Part shown: piece by piece, positions 17,195-24,330 of the stretch | How the letters are laid out: every line of letters starts with the position of its first letter | Position numbering within the stretch: the first letter of the stretch is position 1 | From: Burkholderiales bacterium | GTDB lineage: Bacteria > Pseudomonadota > Gammaproteobacteria > Burkholderiales > Burkholderiaceae_C | Reading direction: 5' to 3' | Assembly: GCA_028868895.1 (NCBI GenBank) | Contig: JAGWTP010000013.1 | Coordinates: 1-52,728, forward strand | DNA length: 52,728 bases | Made by a program: the position numbers and the translations under genes | Notes under the pieces: generated by a model | Told to the model about the DNA's origin: nothing | Seen by the model: the letters and a program-made list of their open reading frames with translations, nothing else | Databases searched by the model: none

Positions 17195-18871
17195 TCAATC
17201 GCCCGCCAGGATCCACCCCGCCGCACGCTCGGCGATCATCAGCGTCGGCGCGTTGGTGTTGCCGCTCGTGATGGTGGGCATGATGCTCGCATCGACCACG
17301 CGCAGGCCCTGCACGCCGTGCAAGCGCAAGTGCGCATCGACCACCGCCATCGGGTCGCTTGCGGGGCCCATCTTGGCGGTGCCGACCGGGTGGAAGATGG
17401 TGGTGCCGATGTCGCCGGCGAGCTTGGCCAGGTCGGCGTCGGTCTGGAACTGCACGCCGGGCTTGACCTCCTGCGGCCGGTACCTGGCGAGCGCCGGCTG
17501 GGCGACGATGCGCCGGGTCAGGCGCAGGCTGTTCGCGGCGATCAGGCGATCGGCGTCGGTGCTCAGGTAGTGCGGCGCGATGCTCGGGGCGTCGTCGGGT
17601 TTCGGCGAGCGGATCCGCACCTGGCCGCGGCTGGTCGGGTTCAGGTTGCACACGCTGGCGGTGAAGGCGTCGAAGGTGTGCAGCGGCTCGCCGAACGCGT
17701 CGAGCGAGAGCGGCTGCACGTGGTATTCGAGGTTCGGGTGCGGCTGCAAGGCATCGCTGCGCGTGAACGCACCGAGCTGCGACGGCGCCATGCTCATCGG
17801 CCCGCTGCGCTTGAACGCATATTCCAGGCCGATCAATGCCTTGCCCCACAGCGAGTGGGCCATCGTGTTGAGCGTCTTCACGCCCTGCACGCCGTAGACC
17901 GCGCGGATCTGCAGGTGGTCCTGCAGGTTCGCGCCGACACCGGGCAACGCGTGCTGCACCGCGATGCCCAGGCCGCTCAGCAGCTCGGGCGCGCCGATGC
18001 CGGAGAGCTGCAGCAGCTGCGGCGTGCCGATCGCGCCGGTGCACAGCAGCACCTCGCCGCCGGCCGGTTTCACGTGCACCTGCAACGGCGCGCCGCCATC
18101 GACCGGCAACGCCTCGACGCCGACGGCCGCGAGCGCGCCGTCGCGCCGCTCGATCAGCACGCGGCCGATCTGCGCGCCGGTCCAGACCTGCAGGTTCTGG
18201 CGCTTTTGCTGCGCCGGGCGCAGAAAGGCCTTGGTCGCGTTCCAGCGCACGCCCGCCTTCTGGTTGACGTCGAAGTAGCCCACGCCCTCGTTGTCGCCGC
18301 GGTTGAAGTCGTCGCTGGCCGGGATGCCGGCCTGCTGCGCGGCTTGCGCGAACGCGTCGAGCACGTCCCAGCGCAGGCGCTGCTTCTCGACCCGCCATTC
18401 GCCGCCGGCGCGCTGGCCGGTCGGGTCGAACCCGGGTGCGGCGTGGACGGCATCCGCGCCCTTGTAGAAGTCCTCGTGCTTCAGGAAGCTGGGCAGGCAC
18501 TCGGCCCAGCTCCAGCCCGGGTTGGCGCCGAAGCCGTCGCCGGCGCCCCAGCCGTCGTAGTCACGCGCCTGGCCGCGCATGTAGATCATGCCGTTGATGC
18601 TGCTGCAGCCGCCCAGCACCTTGCCGCGCGGGTAGCGCAGGCTGCGCCCGTTCAGGCCGGGGTCGGGATCGGTGGCGTAGAGCCAGTCGGTGCGCGGGTT
18701 GCCGATGCAGTAGAGGTAGCCGACCGGGATGTGCACCCACAGGTAGTCGTCGTTGCCGCCGGCCTCGATCAGCAGCACGTGCTTGGTGGGGTCGGCGCTC
18801 AGCCGGTTGGCGAGCAGGCAGCCGGCGGTACCGCCGCCGCAGATGATGTAGTCGTAGCTCGTGTCGCTCAT
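17195..18871 (-). CDS. GMC family FAD-dependent oxidoreductase (choline dehydrogenase-like)
   Basis: 558 residues. The N-terminal FAD-binding Rossmann motif is ICGGGTAGCLLANRLS. The GMC substrate domain follows, with GCSSINGMIYMRGQ (GMC signature 1) and IGTPQLLQLSGIG (signature 2). Near the C-terminus are HPVGTAKMG and DASIMPTITSGNTNAPTLMIAE with the active-site His/Asn pair. The family oxidises alcohols (choline, other alcohols or polyols). No signal peptide is visible. It starts four bases after the MarC stop, forming a three-gene operon with MarC and a metal-binding-like protein. The substrate is unknown, and no betaine-pathway partner is adjacent. Confidence 0.9.
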   Translation of the reverse strand: MSDTSYDYIICGGGTAGCLLANRLSADPTKHVLLIEAGGNDDYLWVHIPVGYLYCIGNPRTDWLYATDPDPGLNGRSLRYPRGKVLGGCSSINGMIYMRGQARDYDGWGAGDGFGANPGWSWAECLPSFLKHEDFYKGADAVHAAPGFDPTGQRAGGEWRVEKQRLRWDVLDAFAQAAQQAGIPASDDFNRGDNEGVGYFDVNQKAGVRWNATKAFLRPAQQKRQNLQVWTGAQIGRVLIERRDGALAAVGVEALPVDGGAPLQVHVKPAGGEVLLCTGAIGTPQLLQLSGIGAPELLSGLGIAVQHALPGVGANLQDHLQIRAVYGVQGVKTLNTMAHSLWGKALIGLEYAFKRSGPMSMAPSQLGAFTRSDALQPHPNLEYHVQPLSLDAFGEPLHTFDAFTASVCNLNPTSRGQVRIRSPKPDDAPSIAPHYLSTDADRLIAANSLRLTRRIVAQPALARYRPQEVKPGVQFQTDADLAKLAGDIGTTIFHPVGTAKMGPASDPMAVVDAHLRLHGVQGLRVVDASIMPTITSGNTNAPTLMIAERAAGWILAGD

Positions 18872-18875
18872 CGCT

Positions 18876-19514
18876 TCAGCTTCCGCCCCCGGCCAGCCCG
18901 GGGAAGAGTTTGAGCAGCCCGTCCGACATGACCTCGACCGACAGCGCCGCCAGCAGCAGCCCCATCAGGCGCGTCATCACGTTGATGCCGGTCTTGCCCA
19001 GCGCCTTGGCGATCCGCCCGGACAGGCTGAACGCGATCCACACCGTCAGGCCGACGATCACGCCGTAGCCCACCAGCACGCCGAGTTGCCACCAGTGGTG
19101 GGTCTTGTCGGCGTAGATGATCATCGTCGAGATCGTCGCCGGGCCGGTGAGCAGCGGGATCGTGAGCGGCACGATCGCGATGCTGGCGCCGGCGTCGGCC
19201 TTGTCACTGCCCTCGGCGAGATCGTCGCGGCGGGCCTCGGCCGGCTGGGCGTTGAGCATCTGCAGCGACGACATCAGCAGCAGCAGGCCGCCGCCGACCT
19301 GGAACGAGGCCAGCGAGATGCCGAAGAACTCGATGATCCGCAGCCCGGCCAGCGCGCTCACCGCGATCACCACGAAGGCCGCGACCGCGGCGACCCTCGA
19401 GGTGCGCTGGCGCTGCTCGCGGGTGAAGCCCTGCGTGAAGTGGATGAAGAACGGGATCACCCCGATCGGGTTCACGATCGCGAGCAGCGCGATCAGCGGC
19501 TTGTAAAGATCCAT
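18876..19514 (-). CDS. MarC family integral membrane protein
   Basis: 212 residues with six hydrophobic segments. The start MDLYKPLIALLAIVNPIGVIPFF and the later PLTIPLLTGPATISTMI are hallmarks of the MarC/UPF0056 family. Function is unknown; the multiple-antibiotic-resistance link to the name is historical. The in-frame upstream extension (to 19553) is not conserved-looking, so the ATG at 19514 is used. It lies between the helical-backbone binding protein and the GMC gene with 16- and 4-base gaps. Confidence 0.88.
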   Translation of the reverse strand: MDLYKPLIALLAIVNPIGVIPFFIHFTQGFTREQRQRTSRVAAVAAFVVIAVSALAGLRIIEFFGISLASFQVGGGLLLLMSSLQMLNAQPAEARRDDLAEGSDKADAGASIAIVPLTIPLLTGPATISTMIIYADKTHHWWQLGVLVGYGVIVGLTVWIAFSLSGRIAKALGKTGINVMTRLMGLLLAALSVEVMSDGLLKLFPGLAGGGS

Positions 19515-19530
19515 GCGGAATTGTGGCGCG

Positions 19531-20316
19531 TCACCTGCCGGGCACACCGGCAATCTCGCGCAGGTACCGCAGCCCGGCCACCGCGCGTGCGCCGTACCAG
19601 CTGAGCAGTTCGCCGTCGACCAGGCGCACCTGCGCGCCCGGGCACAGCGCCCGCGCCGCGCCGAAGTGCCGGGCGTCGAACCGGTAGGGTTCGGAACTCA
19701 GCAGCACCTGCTCGACCGAAGCGAGCCAGGGCTCGTCGCCGTGGACGACCGGGTAACGGGCCGCGCCCGCGTCGCCGCCCGGCACGTCGGGCAGCGTGCG
19801 CCAGCCGACGCGCGCGAGCATGCGGGCGATGTAGGTGTCGCGCGCCACCGTCATCCACGGGTCGCGCCAGATCAGGTAGAGCACGCGGCGCGCCGGGCGC
19901 GCATCGGCGCGGGTCAGGGCGAGTTCGCGCTGCAGCGCTTGCGTCAGCGCGGCGGCGCGGTCGATCACGCCGGCGTGGGCGCCGAAGCGCTCGACCATCT
20001 GCGCGACCAGCGCCAGGTTGTCGTCGGGGTCGCGCGGGTGGGTCACGACGAGCTGCGGCGCCTCACTCCAGGCGCGAATCGCGTTCACGGTGTCGAGCCG
20101 GTTCTCGTCGACGTTGACGAGCACATGGGTCGGCGCCAGACGCCGCAACGTGTCGAGGTTCACGTCCTTGGTGCCGCCGACCTTGGGCACGTCGCGCAGC
20201 GCCGCGGCCGGGTGGATGCAAAACCCGGTGCGGGCGACGAGGCACTCGCGCAGCCCCAGTTCGACCAGCAGCTCGGTCAGGCTCGGCACCAGGCTGGCGA
20301 TGCGCAACGTCGCCAT
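19531..20316 (-). CDS. Helical-backbone metal/cobalamin-binding-like protein (BtuF-type)
   Basis: 261 residues. The sequence starts ATLRIASLVPSLTELLVELG and carries VGGTKDVNLDTLRRLAPTHVL, the class III periplasmic binding fold of BtuF/FhuD relatives. A signal peptide is not evident, so export is uncertain, and no btuCD genes are nearby. It could bind cobalamin, a corrinoid or a metal chelate, or be a cytoplasmic relative. A GTG at 20319 is an alternative start. It heads the operon with MarC and GMC. Confidence 0.78.
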   Translation of the reverse strand: MATLRIASLVPSLTELLVELGLRECLVARTGFCIHPAAALRDVPKVGGTKDVNLDTLRRLAPTHVLVNVDENRLDTVNAIRAWSEAPQLVVTHPRDPDDNLALVAQMVERFGAHAGVIDRAAALTQALQRELALTRADARPARRVLYLIWRDPWMTVARDTYIARMLARVGWRTLPDVPGGDAGAARYPVVHGDEPWLASVEQVLLSSEPYRFDARHFGAARALCPGAQVRLVDGELLSWYGARAVAGLRYLREIAGVPGR

Positions 20317-20530
20317 CACCGCATCGCTGCATGACCGACGGCAGCACGGTCGTGGCGCCGTCGCGAACTTGCTTGCCCGAAAACAACACTTTCTTCAAGC
20401 GCCATGTGCGCACATTGCTGCAATTCACTTATATTCGCAAATCTGTGCATGGAAGCAGCGCCTTCGCTTGAATGGTTCACGATGGGTAGAAGCTCCACAT
20501 GGTCTTCAGGAAATTGAAAGGGGCTCTCCC

Positions 20531-21007
20531 ATGGGCAACAAACTTTACGTCGGTAATCTCTCATACAACGTCCGCGATGAGGACCTGCAGCAGGCGTTCG
20601 CGCAGTACGGCAGCGTCTCTTCCGCCAAGGTCATGATGGACCGTGACACCGGCCGCTCCAAGGGCTTCGGCTTCGTGGAAATGGGCTCGGACCCCGAGGC
20701 GCAAGCCGCGATCAACGGCATGAACGGCCAGGCCCTCGACGGCCGCGCGATCGTCGTCAATGAGGCCCGTCCGCGCGAAGAGCGTCCGGGTGGCTTCGGC
20801 GGCGGCCGCCCGGGTGGCGGTGGTGGCGGCTTCGGCGGCGGTGGCGGTGGCCGTTCGGGTGGTGGCGGCGGCGGCTTCGGCGGCGGCGGTGGTGGCGGCT
20901 ACGGCGGTGGTGGCGGTGGCCGCTCCGGCGGTGGCGGCGGCTACGGCGGTGGTGGCGGCAGCCGCTCCGGTGGCGGCAGCAGCGGCGGTGGCCGCGGCGG
21001 CTACTGA
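20531..21007 (+). CDS. Glycine-rich RRM RNA-binding protein
   Basis: 158 residues. One RRM fills about residues 3-80, with RNP2 (LYVGNL) and RNP1 (KGFGFVEM) intact. The rest is a low-complexity Gly-rich tail with scattered Phe, Tyr, Arg and Ser (GGFGGG, GGYGGG, GGRSGG units). Such bacterial proteins (Rbp family of cyanobacteria and betaproteobacteria) bind single-stranded RNA and are often cold-induced. The 211-base upstream gap is AT-richer than its surroundings and holds a TATATT at 20430-20435. AAAGGGG before the ATG fits a ribosome-binding site. A strong terminator follows. Confidence 0.92.
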   Translation: MGNKLYVGNLSYNVRDEDLQQAFAQYGSVSSAKVMMDRDTGRSKGFGFVEMGSDPEAQAAINGMNGQALDGRAIVVNEARPREERPGGFGGGRPGGGGGGFGGGGGGRSGGGGGGFGGGGGGGYGGGGGGRSGGGGGYGGGGGSRSGGGSSGGGRGGY

Positions 21008-21054
21008 ACGTAGCGGGCAGGCCCGCACCGAACCGACCTCGGCCGGTTCAAATC

Positions 21055-21086
21055 AAGCGGTGGCGCGAAAGCCCACCGCTTTTTTC
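21055..21086 (+). terminator. Intrinsic terminator after the RRM gene
   Basis: A 9-bp perfect stem AAGCGGTGG / CCACCGCTT (21055-21063 and 21073-21081) with a 9-base loop is followed by a T-run to 21085. It is the clearest intrinsic terminator in the window. Confidence 0.85.
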
Positions 21087-21127
21087 ATGCGTGCATCGCG
21101 CGTCCGAGCGGCTGCGCGCGACAGCGC

Positions 21128-21904
21128 TCAACTGCGCTGCCGCGGCTTACGCCCGCGCCCGCTGGCCAGCCGGTCGAACAGCGCGTTTGGCAGCGCGCGC
21201 ATCAGTCTGGCGACCACGCCCATCTGCCACGGGATCACGCGGTAACTGACGCCGCGCGCGATCGCCCGGAACGCGCGGTCGGCGAAGTCGTCGGCTTGCA
21301 TCAGGAACGGCATGCGGTACGGATTGCCGCGCGTCAACGGCGTGGCGACATAGCCCGGGCAGAGGGTCACGACCTTGACGCCGCTGGCGCGCAACTCGCC
21401 GCGCAGGCTTTCGCAGTAGCTGATGACGGCCGCCTTGCTGGCGCAATAACCGCCGTGCCCGGGCAGCCCCCGGATGCCGGCGACGCTGGCGATGCCCACC
21501 AGCGTGCCCGAGCGGCGTGCGCACATCGGTGCGATGAAAGGCTGGAAGGTCGCGGCCATGCCGAGGTTGTTGGTCTCGAAGATCGCCCGCAGCACCTCGA
21601 GGTCTTCGGCCATCGCGGTGTCCACGCCCACGCTGATGCCGGCGTTCGCAATCACGACATCGGGCACGCCTTGCGCCGCGATGCAGGCACGGCCGGCGCC
21701 GGTGATCGCAACGACATCGCGCACGTCGGCCGCATAGACCGCCCAGCTCGCCGGGTCGTAGCCCTGGGTTTGCGCCCAGGCCCGAACCTCGGCCGCACGG
21801 CGCGCCACCAACGCGAGCCGATAGCCGTCGCGGTGGAAGCGCGCCGCCAGCGCCTGGCCGATGCCGCTCGACGCGCCGGTGATGTAGACCAGCGGCGCTG
21901 TCAT
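21128..21904 (-). CDS. SDR family oxidoreductase
   Basis: 258 residues. The N-terminal NAD(P) motif is TGASSGIGQAL, then NAGIS, GIASVAGIRGLPGHGGY, and the catalytic Tyr-x-x-x-Lys in YCASKAA with Ser upstream. The ATG at 21904 overlaps by four bases the stop of a 22-codon ORF. The gene occupies the place after lptC where lptA usually lies. A role in lipopolysaccharide or lipid metabolism can be guessed from position, but the substrate is not readable. Confidence 0.87.
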   Translation of the reverse strand: MTAPLVYITGASSGIGQALAARFHRDGYRLALVARRAAEVRAWAQTQGYDPASWAVYAADVRDVVAITGAGRACIAAQGVPDVVIANAGISVGVDTAMAEDLEVLRAIFETNNLGMAATFQPFIAPMCARRSGTLVGIASVAGIRGLPGHGGYCASKAAVISYCESLRGELRASGVKVVTLCPGYVATPLTRGNPYRMPFLMQADDFADRAFRAIARGVSYRVIPWQMGVVARLMRALPNALFDRLASGRGRKPRQRS

Positions 21905-21969
21905 GGCACGGCGGCGTCGATGGCCGCAGCCGCGGCGCAACTGATGGTGAAAGTCGGCAAGGTCTTCAT
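21901..21969 (-). CDS. 22-codon coupled mini-ORF between lptC and SDR
   Basis: The 69-base frame starts ATGA, overlapping the lptC stop (21966-21968), and its stop overlaps the SDR ATG (21902-21904), so it is coupled at both ends. Its product is MKTLPTFTISCAAAAAIDAAVP, a basic start and hydrophobic Ala-rich run that looks like a signal-peptide start. In Burkholderiales lptA usually begins directly after lptC, often with an ATGA overlap and a signal peptide. It could be a remnant of lptA, a genuine leader peptide, or chance. Tentative. Confidence 0.4.
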   Translation of the reverse strand: MKTLPTFTISCAAAAAIDAAVP

Positions 21970-22634
21970 TTTCGAGCTCCCGGGGGCGGCGCGTACACGG
22001 CCTGCACATGGCCCTTGAGATCGAGCACGCGCGCCAGGTTGTCGTAGCGCATCGCGTCGGCGCGCAGCTGCGTGCCGGCCTGCGTCACGACCACCGTCTG
22101 GCTCGACTCGACCCGCTCGGTGTACTTGAAGTAGTGCAGCGACTCGCCTCGAAAGTCGATCGCCGCTTCGGTCGCGGTGGCCTCGCGTTCGATGTGCGCG
22201 TCGCCGGTGAGCAGCACCTCGCTGCCGTCGCGGTTCGACAGCGCGTGGCGCGCGCTGGCCAGCGTCACGCGGCCGTCCTTGCCGATGGCGCGGATGCGCG
22301 GGTTGTCGATTTCGAGCGTCTCGGTGTCGGGGTAGTGGCGCATCAGGTCGCCTTCGATCTGGACCTGCATCACGCCGTCGGCGCCGAAGCGCTGCACCAT
22401 GAACCGCGTCATCGTGTAGTCGGGCTCGTGGCGCGGCGGCGCGAGCACGGGGGCGTTTTCGAACAGCGGCGTGTTCTTCACCAGCCACCAGGTGCCGAGC
22501 GCGAGCGCGGCCATCAGCAGCAGCGGCAGGTACGCCGAAGCGGCATCGAGCCCGCGCCAGTACCACGGGGCACGCGCCCGGTACGGCGGTGGGGCGGGCC
22601 CGACGGCCGACAGCCGGTTCGCCGGCGCGTTCAC
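21966..22634 (-). CDS. lptC: LPS export protein LptC
   Basis: 222 residues from a GTG at 22634, 22 bases after the kdsC stop. A single hydrophobic segment (about 35-55) anchors it in the inner membrane. The periplasmic part (FENAPVL, YTMTRFMVQRFG, TLEIDNPRI, DGSEVLLTGDAH) matches the LptC/YrbK fold: beta-rich with a D-V-L-L-T-G-D motif. LptC receives LPS from LptBFG and hands it to LptA. Its presence in the kdsD-kdsC-lptC order is classical. The expected lptA is not the next gene. Confidence 0.9.
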   Translation of the reverse strand: MNAPANRLSAVGPAPPPYRARAPWYWRGLDAASAYLPLLLMAALALGTWWLVKNTPLFENAPVLAPPRHEPDYTMTRFMVQRFGADGVMQVQIEGDLMRHYPDTETLEIDNPRIRAIGKDGRVTLASARHALSNRDGSEVLLTGDAHIEREATATEAAIDFRGESLHYFKYTERVESSQTVVVTQAGTQLRADAMRYDNLARVLDLKGHVQAVYAPPPGARK

Positions 22635-22656
22635 CGGGCGGCCTTCACGCGCGCCC

Positions 22657-23244
22657 TCACGGGCCGCCGTCCAGCGTCACCCGGTGGCCACGCAGCGCCG
22701 CGGCGTAGCGGCCGGCGGCCATCAGCAGCAGGTCGCAGCACTCGCGCGCGGCACCAAACCCGCCGCAAGCCGCGGTGACATGGTGGGCAACCGCCTTGAC
22801 CTCGATGTGGGCGTTGGCCGGCGCGCAGGCGAACGCGGCGCGCTCGAGCAGCGGCAGGTCGGGCCAGTCGTCGCCCATCGCCGCCAGCGTGTCCCAGCCC
22901 AGGCCGAGTTGCGCCATCAGTTGCGTTGCGGCGGCGCTCTTGTCGCTGGCGCCGTAGACCGCGTGCACGATGCCCAGGTCGGCGATGCGCCGCCGCACCG
23001 CCGGCGAGTCGCGCCCGGTGATCACCGCCGGCGTGATGCCGGCCTGCGCGAGCAGCTTCAGGCCGTGGCCGTCGAGGGTCGAGAACGCCTTGAACGATTC
23101 ACCGTGCTCGCCGATGTACAGGCGCCCGTCGGTGAGCACGCCGTCGACGTCGAAGATCGCCCAGCGGATGCCTTGGGCCTTGAGCAGCAGCTCGGGCGGG
23201 TACCGCAACGCCGGTTCGATCGGCGGGCCCACGCCGGCGTCCAT
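22657..23244 (-). CDS. kdsC: 3-deoxy-D-manno-octulosonate 8-phosphate phosphatase KdsC
   Basis: 195 residues of HAD fold: motif I FDVDGVLTDG with the nucleophile Asp, ITGRDSPAV (motif II Thr), and GDDWPDLPLL (motif IV). The enzyme hydrolyses KDO 8-phosphate to KDO for lipopolysaccharide inner core. ATGA overlap with kdsD supports coupling. The C-terminal ECCDLLLMAAGR is typical for KdsC. Cytoplasmic and tetrameric in the family. Confidence 0.95.
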   Translation of the reverse strand: MDAGVGPPIEPALRYPPELLLKAQGIRWAIFDVDGVLTDGRLYIGEHGESFKAFSTLDGHGLKLLAQAGITPAVITGRDSPAVRRRIADLGIVHAVYGASDKSAAATQLMAQLGLGWDTLAAMGDDWPDLPLLERAAFACAPANAHIEVKAVAHHVTAACGGFGAARECCDLLLMAAGRYAAALRGHRVTLDGGP

Positions 23245-24272
23245 CAGATCACCTTCGCCCGCATCAGGTCGTTGGAGTTGAGCGCGCCGGTCAGCAGGCC
23301 GTCGGCATCGACCACCAGCACGCTGGTGATGCGGTGCTGTTCCATCACCTCGGCGGCGTCGACGGCAAGTGCGTCGGCACTGACCAGCTTCGGGCCCGGG
23401 TGCATCACGTCGGCTGCGCACAGCGCGCGCAGGTCGGCGCCGCGCTCGATCAGGCGGCGCAGGTCGCCATCGGTGAAGATGCCGAGCACGCGGCCGTCGG
23501 GGGCGGCGATCGCGGTGAAACCCAGGCCCTTGCCGGTCATCTCGCGCAGCATGTCGGTGAACGCGGTGCCGGGGCCGACGCGCGGCACGGCGTCGCCGCT
23601 GCGCATCAGGTCGTGCACGTGCATCAGCAGCTTGCGCCCCAGGCTGCCGCCGGGGTGCGAGCGCGCAAAGTCCTCCTCGCGAAAGCCGCGCGCGTCGAGC
23701 AGCGCGACCGCCAGCGCGTCGCCGAGCGCCATCTGCGCGGTCGTGCTGGCGGTGGGCGCGAGGTTGAGCGGGCAGGCCTCTTGATCGACGGCGCTGCTGA
23801 TTGTGATGTCGGCGTGCTGCGCGAGGGTCGAGTCGGCGCGGCCGGTCATCGCGACCAGCGTCACGCCCAGGCGCTTGAGGGCCGGCAGGATGGCGCCGAG
23901 TTCGTCGCTCTCGCCGGAGTTGGAGATCGCCAGCACCACGTCGCCGCTGGCGACCATGCCGAGATCGCCGTGGCTGGCTTCGGCCGGGTGCACGAACAGC
24001 GCCGGCGTGCCGGTGGACGCCAGCGTGGCGGCGATCTTGCGGCCCACATGCCCGCTCTTGCCCATGCCCATCACGACGACGCGGCCGGTGCATTCGAGCA
24101 TCGCCCGGCAGGTGCGGGCGAAGCCCCCGTCCTGGCGACCCTTCAGGCCGAGCAACGCCTGTGCCTCGATGTCGAAGGTGGCGCGCGCGAGCTGCAGCGC
24201 GCGCTCGGCGCTGAAGGCCGGGAAGGCGGGAATCGCGGGTTTTGCAGGCACTGGGCTCGGCGTGGCGTCCAT
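23244..24272 (-). CDS. kdsD: Arabinose 5-phosphate isomerase KdsD
   Basis: 342 residues with a sugar isomerase (SIS) domain at about 30-190 (GMGKSGHVGRKIAATLASTGTP, ISNSGESDEL, the HPGGSLGRKLL motif) and two CBS domains at about 210-340 ending in NSNDLMRA. It converts ribulose 5-phosphate to arabinose 5-phosphate for KDO synthesis. The ATG at 24272 is chosen since the frame upstream is non-conserved. It diverges from the antiporter gene across 58 bases, which must hold both promoters. Confidence 0.95.
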   Translation of the reverse strand: MDATPSPVPAKPAIPAFPAFSAERALQLARATFDIEAQALLGLKGRQDGGFARTCRAMLECTGRVVVMGMGKSGHVGRKIAATLASTGTPALFVHPAEASHGDLGMVASGDVVLAISNSGESDELGAILPALKRLGVTLVAMTGRADSTLAQHADITISSAVDQEACPLNLAPTASTTAQMALGDALAVALLDARGFREEDFARSHPGGSLGRKLLMHVHDLMRSGDAVPRVGPGTAFTDMLREMTGKGLGFTAIAAPDGRVLGIFTDGDLRRLIERGADLRALCAADVMHPGPKLVSADALAVDAAEVMEQHRITSVLVVDADGLLTGALNSNDLMRAKVI

Positions 24273-24330
24273 TAGGATCGGACCGATTCTAGGGGCCCGG
24301 CCCCGGCATGCGGCTTGCACGACGACCTCG

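Noticed and set aside
20430-20435. TATATT as the promoter of the RRM gene
   Set aside because: No -35 with acceptable spacing could be found, so it is mentioned only in the gene entry.
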